From Trichopria drosophilae (lineage: Eukaryota; Arthropoda; Insecta; Hymenoptera; Diapriidae), in contig CM059584.1 in NCBI GenBank assembly GCA_030407085.1, positions 90,657,501 to 90,721,500 on the forward strand: a DNA stretch of 64,000 nucleotides. Direction: 5' to 3'. Below the pieces are notes generated by a model. It had not been told where the DNA came from, made no database searches, and saw only the letters and a program-made list of their open reading frames with translations. Positions 58,600 through 64,000 of the stretch are shown here, piece by piece; position 1 is the first letter of the stretch, and every line of letters starts with the position of its first letter. Position numbers and translations under genes: made by a program.

Positions 58600-61450
58600 A
58601 TAAATGAGCCCAGTAATAAATGCGGATTTAATACATACCTATGTCAGACACTATGTTTATATTATGAATCACGATGTTTTAACAAATTATTTTGCCGCAG
58701 ACGCAGACATTCAGATTACAAATGATGCACGTTTTTAAAGGGTTATACAAAAAAACGAGAATTGCCACCACATAGCGAACGAGAGAAAACCGTGGCTACC
58801 ATAAGCTGAAACTTTAGACTTAAAACATGACGTTGATATCGCGTTGGATATAAACTGGCAATACCATCCATAAACTGTCTGTAGATAGGTAACTGTACTG
58901 AGTCGGATGAAAAGTAACGTTGTAGGTCACGGTTACGTAGATCTGCGACATAACTTCACAGATCAGCACCTGAAGAGCTTCCCAATTCCTGCCTGAAAAG
59001 TCCACTTAGAGGGCCTCATAGGAAGCGGAAGAAAGAACAAGTTTTAGTTGAGCGACCTAGTTTAAAGCCGGCTCGCTTATCTTACCTGCACAGAGCCTCA
59101 GCAAAACCTAAAAAGGGTCATGCGTGCTAAATTGGATGAGGCCTAGTTCAATACTCTGATGACAAATAACATTGTACGACGCACTATTTCTGCCGTTATA
59201 TGGTAAAGGCCCAATACAAAATTAACGAGGAGCCAACCTGAGAAGTCTAAGCCACTTTTTAAAGAAGTCAACTTGTACTGCCTATAGTCTGTCAAGATTA
59301 TCAAGGGCCCAGCAGGGGGCTGCATATAACAAGATGGAAAGAATAGACGCACGATATAATTTCAAGGCCGCGTCATTCGAATCCCCTATCACAGAAGCCA
59401 TTATTGCCAGTACTGACCCAGTCGCTTGCCGAGTTCTGGCTTTAGCGTATTCTGTTGCCTTCAGCTCACTTGCCGATGAAGAGACAATGGTACGTAAATA
59501 TGAGTATGAGGGCATAACCTTTACCTATTTTCAAAATAAAAAACCCTAGAGGAGGCATCTAAAGGCCACTATTTTAGTTTTTGATAAGTTGACAGAAAGG
59601 CCATTTAAAGAACCTCTAATTTAGCTCTTAAATCAACGGGAGAGTAAATGAAAATCGTCAGATCTGCAGTATAAAGTAGCATCAACAGGTCGTAGGTCAA
59701 CATGTAATCAATACCCCTCAATCCCTTCTCTCGAAAAAAGCAACGATATCTGATACGAAAATAAAGAAAAGAAGAGGATTTAAGATCCACCTTGTAGGAC
59801 TTCTTCGGTAACCTTAACTGGCTGAGTGGAGCCGGAAGAACAAATTATGAATGATCTTGCAGTCATAAAAGGCTTTCAGAAGTTTAATTATTTTTGCCCT
59901 AATTTCAAGACTAAGTAACTTTAACCATAATTTGTCATGGGGTATTGAGTCAAACGACGTGTGGAAGTCTACAGTACTTTTTTTAAATTCTCTTTCGCAT
60001 GCAAATATACCACCTCAAAGGAGCGTTCTTAATTATTGAGTCGCAAGAGGTGTAACGCCCGATTCATACAATAACGAGTCTTCCTACATGACGCATTGTA
60101 CCACGGAGAAATTTTATGCTCTGGAACATCCCTTTTAGGTGTCAGATTCGACATTGGAGACATGGTCAAAATACAAGTCATAAGGGTTTAAATCATGTAA
60201 ACAGTGAGTAAACTTTAACTCGCCTTCCGTCGACCTTGACACCTTACTTTTGGTAAAATTATTTGCAGGCAAAAATGGCGAATATGCTGACTTATCTAAA
60301 ACTAAATTCATTATTGTATTAACCGGGAAGCGGTCTGATCTTCCGCTATCCGAGCTGATAAAAAATCATTCACATGATGTAGGTGATTTGCAGAGACCCA
60401 GACCAAATCCACTATACTGCGACTTTTGAAGTCTAAATAAGTAAATTGCGCAGGAGTATCGCCAGGAGTGCGTCCGTTGAGTAATACAAAATTATTTTCG
60501 AACATGAATTTATACAAAATTTTACCACGCAAATCACTGGATCTTATATCATCACCCAAGCAAGTACAACTAAATAAACGATTATAATCATCTTCGCCCT
60601 CAAATGAGTGGGAGATACAGCCGATTTACCATCAGAGGGTATCCTCTGATGATAAAGTAGTTCGTCGACTATATCTGTCTGGGTTTTCCGTATTTTTTCC
60701 AGACCCCGTGCAAATGCGATATAGAGGGTTCAAGTCGCTCTAAGGGGCGCAGTAATGGGGGGACTGGCTCTGGATGGGTGTTGCCTTGTATTGTCTATGT
60801 ATTGTCTTGTCATGTCTTCGATTGTCTGTCCGACCTATCCACCCGAGAGCCGACCCACGAATAGGCTAAAAATGTCACTAGAGCGAGAGATAATTCCTTT
60901 CCTTTATCCTTTTATAATCACTTTCGCCCACAAATAAAATTAAACTATTTGAAAATTGTTCTTCAAAAGAGTCTAAAACTAGCTGAAAAGAAATAAGTTG
61001 CTCCGATAAATTTGATCTTGGCGAAAAGTATGTAGAACCCCGAAGAATATTAATAGGAGCAGATTTGACTAAAACAAAATTCCAGTTGGGGGAAACTTCA
61101 ATCGTTTCAGGGAAGCCTGCCGAAGGAAACAAGGAGAGCAAACCACTACTGATTCTTCATGGTGACCCTTCACTAGTAGCCAGGACAAAGAATGAAGAGA
61201 TGCCCTCAGTTGAAGCTGGAATGTAAGTCTCGGAGAAATTTGCAATGGTTGTTTTTGAAGTTTTATCAGCTACGGAGAGACTGTGAGGCCCACGAATGTT
61301 CCAGAAGGTGATTTTTAAAGAAGATTTATTTTGACAAGAATCCGAATTCAGTGTAGACGAGCGAGTGGTCCTCTGACAATTCCATTCAGTAGATATGCGA
61401 CGACAATTAGTCGGACGACGAGATGAGAAGTAGCCCCTAGAGATGGAAAA
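58600..61450 (-). pseudogene. LINE-E: decayed EN+RT LINE, relative of LINE-B
   Basis: On minus: endonuclease start KITFWNIRGPHS (about 61290), LVLDSFEEQFSNSLILFVG (about 60960, then a SINE), FVLLNGRTPGDTPAQFTY and VDLVWVSANH (about 60470). Motif A VDFHTSFDSIPHDKLW is near 59960. The catalytic box is LYTADLTIF (the first Asp of DD is Ala, near 59680). ATGSVLAIMASVIGDSNDA and LLYAAPCWALDNLDRL fall at 59440-59285. The thumb and C-terminus fade out toward 58600. Multiple stops and frameshifts are present. Confidence 0.8.
60606..60911 (+). mobile_element. SINE inserted in LINE-E endonuclease
   Basis: An imperfect 24-bp duplication (TTATAATCAYYTTCGCCC plus NCAAAT; 60582-60605 and 60912-60935) flanks it. 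Removing it rejoins the LINE frame (LFVGESDY then NRLFSC). The 3' half shares GGACTGGCTCTGGATGGGTG and CCACCCGAGAGCCGACCCAC with the SINEs at 39379 and 45092. The 5' half differs. Confidence 0.75.
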
Positions 61451-61454
61451 TTAC

Positions 61455-62590
61455 TTATGTAAAAGATTTATGAAACTATCACCATTAGGAAGAATTTTAA
61501 ATAAATCACGGACACCGTTGACACAACGTGGCAATTCAACCAATACAGAAAATGCACCCAACAAAAGAAAAGTATAATATATCTCAAATATAGACATAGG
61601 TACCGCACCATTTTACTACATAACAGCACAATTAACAAGATATCGACATTCCTGAACTCCTCTAAACGCAATTGACTGTGATAACGACATGTTTGCTGCA
61701 GAAATGCTTAACATGTTTGCGGCAGTCTTACTGAATGCTGTTGTCAATCATCATCAATTAATTCTTTTAGCGTCGTTTACTTTTTATCGGATACCTAGAT
61801 TAGAATTTAGGGTATTCTAGGAACATCCAAATCTGTTACACATTTTACTTTTTTTATTTTAAAAGTTCTCCCTCCTTTTATTAAAAAATGTATTTTATTT
61901 AATTTTTAATTGTTTTTTTATTTAATTTAATTTTACTAATTTAAACATTTTTTTAGATATTTCAATTATCTTGAAAAATCTGTTCTCAGACGGTCGCCTC
62001 TCCAAGTAGTGATAATAATAGAGCATTATCGCCACGGTGTGTGGTTAGTATTGCAGTGGAGTGGTGCGGTACAAACTGATTATTTTATTTACAACTTGCT
62101 GTAATAATGCCGCTATTCTTCTTTTGAACGGCGCGCCTTTCTATCTGGGTTATTGTATGCATCACCGATATGGTCTCCGTACTCGTTAATAAATCAAGGT
62201 ATCATTGAGGTACTCAATCATCTCTTTTTAAGGCAATTTGCGTTCTTAAACATGTACTGAAAAGTTCCCTTTCTAAACACTGTCCTATTCCATTAGACAT
62301 CCAAGGGTGTTTGTGGAGGAGACGCCCAATACAAATGTTATGTTTTTTCTTAAAAATGAGACTTACGTGTCTTTGGAATTGTTTATTGGGGACATTAAGA
62401 CATCAACAAATTAAACACTTTTAAGTTGGTTGTTCGAAAGTTATTATTAAAATTAATCTTGAATGTTATTAGCAATTTGAACCATATGTCACAAATTTGT
62501 TATAATTATGTTATCACATTATTTGAGTTTTCGTGATTAAGCCTTTTATGCGTTATAATTAGTGTTATTTTATACAAATTTCATGCAATT
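61455..62590. other. No gene recognised
   Basis: AT-rich DNA between LINE-E and the LINE 3' end at 62605. No domain-bearing frame is present. Confidence 0.45.
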
Positions 62591-62604
62591 TGATGTAACT
62601 TACT

Positions 62605-62690
62605 AGATTATGTCTTTGTAAAGGGCCTGTATAATTCCTCATAGTGCATGTTTAATGCATTAAATAAATAAATAATTTAAATAAAATAGA
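62605..62690 (+). repeat. 5'-truncated LINE 3' end
   Basis: TTTGTAAAGGGCCTGTATAA followed within 50 bp by TTAAATAAATAAATAA parallels the LINE-C 3' end (TTGTAAAGGGCCTATACCCG and AATAAATAAATAAAT at 54808-54854). It appears to be an extreme 5' truncation. Confidence 0.6.
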
Positions 62691-62699
62691 AGGTTGGCA

Positions 62700-63378
62700 A
62701 AAGTGAACTTTGATTTAGGAATTACCTTTTACTAACAACAAAAGCGAGTTCTTATTCCCCACCTTCTGTCTGAACGATATATAAATGACGAACCGAAATT
62801 TATCACGACCATCGAATTTCATTATATATTTGATTATCATATCTCTGGATAAGGAACCTTACAATTAGTAATAAAAATGTCAATTAGTAATTATTGTAGA
62901 AACCCGGTATATGGAAGTGTTTTGTTGCGGTAAATATTCGATAAGCAATCCCCTTTCAATTGGCATGCTTTGCCTTTAATCTATAGGGAGGGAAATTTGG
63001 GATCATGTGAACTCGATAGTTCTAATATGGGAAAAGTTGGATCCGATGGGAATATATTTTTTTGTGTCGAATGAATTCCATAATTAGAAAAATTATTTAC
63101 TACTGATTTCTTTCCTACTAAGTTGCTGTGTTATTGGACCTATATCAGGTAGCACAATATTTTCGAATCGAGTAAAATATATAAAGATTACCTTGGTCTG
63201 AACACAAGTGTAAACAAAATTATTTTTTTTATTGGATTGTTAAAAGTATACTTTTAAGTTGAATGACTTTGCTTGAAATTGAATATTTGTACATTTGTGA
63301 TTTGGTATACAAGAAGTTTGATATATTAATTAGCCATAAAATGTTATATAAGTTAATCCGTTTAGAATCCTATTTTTG
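62700..63378. other. 3' flank / 3' UTR of NGLY1
   Basis: No ORF of interest. A minus-strand AATAAA at about 63228-63233, some 150 bp beyond the stop codon, is the likely poly(A) signal. Confidence 0.5.
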
Positions 63379-64000
63379 CTATGTATGTAATTTATTTTCT
63401 GTAGGCCTATATGGAATTGTAGATATTTTTATCATAAGTGAATGTTCTTTAATATTTCTCACTGAACTATGTCGAAATAACTGAGCATGCTGCCATGCTT
63501 GATCTCCTTTGCCACCAGTAAGAGTAACGCTGAAAGTCACTTTAGATGATCCCCTTAACTCTTGAGTCTTAAAATTAGTATAATTCGAAATGAAAATCGT
63601 TTTTTTCTTTTCTTCACTATGGCCATAATCTGTTAGAGTGAACCATCCTTCTACCTCCCACCTTATAAGTGCATCGTAGTAGATTGCGATGTTCGTTTGT
63701 AACTCAACAACATCAACACACAGATTTGCATCTTCATTGATGATAAACGTCCATTTCACACGACCCGTATCTGATCCTGCCGACCTTGCCAAATACAAAA
63801 TTTGCCAGTCCTTCTCTTCTTTACGAAAGATGCCACCTATAGTATCCTCTACACCAGACTGCCATCCAATTTTTGATTTCAATGTAGTACGTCCATTTAC
63901 TGTTTCTTCGATCTCGTAAGTATTAGTAACCACTGAATATCTTATTTCTATGCTTTCCATGTGTTTCTCAATTGTCCACTGATACGACGAATGATCACCC
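63379..64000 (-). CDS. NGLY1 (Pngl): Peptide:N-glycanase, C-terminal PAW domain (partial, last exon)
   Basis: Cytosolic peptide:N-glycanase removes N-glycans from misfolded glycoproteins during ER-associated degradation. The minus-strand frame is open from the window edge (SSYQWTIEKHMESIEIRYS upstream of the Met at 63960) to a stop at 63379, about 207 codons without introns. KEEKDWQILYLARSAGSDTG, RVKWTFIINEDANLCVDVVE and GGKGDQAWQHAQLFRHS match the conserved C-terminal mannose-binding PAW domain of animal NGLY1 (DWKMVYLAR, WKFE, GDVAWQHTQLFRQS in the human protein). The transglutaminase-like catalytic core and PUB domain lie outside the window. The frame is clean, unlike the neighbouring elements. 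Confidence 0.93.
   Translation of the reverse strand, partial: GDHSSYQWTIEKHMESIEIRYSVVTNTYEIEETVNGRTTLKSKIGWQSGVEDTIGGIFRKEEKDWQILYLARSAGSDTGRVKWTFIINEDANLCVDVVELQTNIAIYYDALIRWEVEGWFTLTDYGHSEEKKKTIFISNYTNFKTQELRGSSKVTFSVTLTGGKGDQAWQHAQLFRHSSVRNIKEHSLMIKISTIPYRPTENKLHT

Noticed and set aside
10562..62035. 17-bp identity TAGAGCATTATCGCCAC at 10562-10578 and 62019-62035
   Set aside because: Flanks do not match, and one such identity is not far from chance in 64 kb of biased composition.

Overview
This is a repeat-dense stretch of an animal nuclear genome, most likely an insect or another arthropod. The evidence is AT-rich intergenic DNA, a 67-bp GT-AG intron in a conserved metabolic gene, and a typical arthropod mobile-element load (BEL/Pao, Jockey/CR1-like, I/R1-like and R2-like LINEs, piggyBac, Foldback/Mutator-type elements, tRNA-derived SINEs). 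I see no bacterial operons, tRNA or rRNA genes, or CRISPR. Species assignment is not possible from the sequence alone.

Only two host genes are supported. The last two exons of mitochondrial malate dehydrogenase lie on + (9731-10256). The last coding exon of cytosolic peptide:N-glycanase (NGLY1/Pngl, PAW domain) lies on - and runs off the right edge (63379-64000). Nearly everything between them is mobile DNA, and much of it is nested.

Layout. 0.7-3.7 kb: decayed piggyBac copy holding two small TIR elements. 4.3-6.5 kb: LINE-A (-), next to a Mutator-type transposase fragment (6.5-6.85 kb). 9.7-10.3 kb: MDH2 exons. 11.5-15.3 kb: a Foldback terminal fragment, then LINE-B (-), which is split by a TTAA MITE. 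16.8-20.7 kb: complete Foldback-like element with 9-bp target duplication. 20.8 kb: SINE. 21.9-23.4 kb: R2-like LINE (+). 23.65-27.32 kb: complete piggyBac element with an intact 547-aa transposase, sitting in what looks like the LTR of a BEL/Pao element whose gag-pol remains run to 31.8 kb (-). 31.9-33.4 kb: GC-rich retroelement debris with a CCHC knuckle. 33.5-39.2 kb: element with about 490-bp TIRs, AAA/TTT flanks and no target duplication (Spy-like), carrying a broken DDE transposase and a 31-bp minisatellite with a 713-bp higher-order period. 39.4 kb: SINE. 40.1-41.6 kb: BEL integrase plus LTR. 44.7-58.3 kb: LINE-D (-) split by a SINE and by LINE-C (+); LINE-C is itself split in ORF1 by a 5.3-kb TTAA element with 0.8-0.9-kb inverted repeats and a possible spliced gene. 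58.6-61.5 kb: LINE-E (-) with a SINE in its endonuclease. 63.4-64 kb: NGLY1.

The strongest points for follow-up are the three structured DNA elements (Foldback at 16.8 kb, Spy-like at 33.5 kb, TTAA long-inverted-repeat element at 46.4 kb), the apparently complete piggyBac copy, and the fact that insertion order can be read directly because several insertions cut recognisable reading frames.
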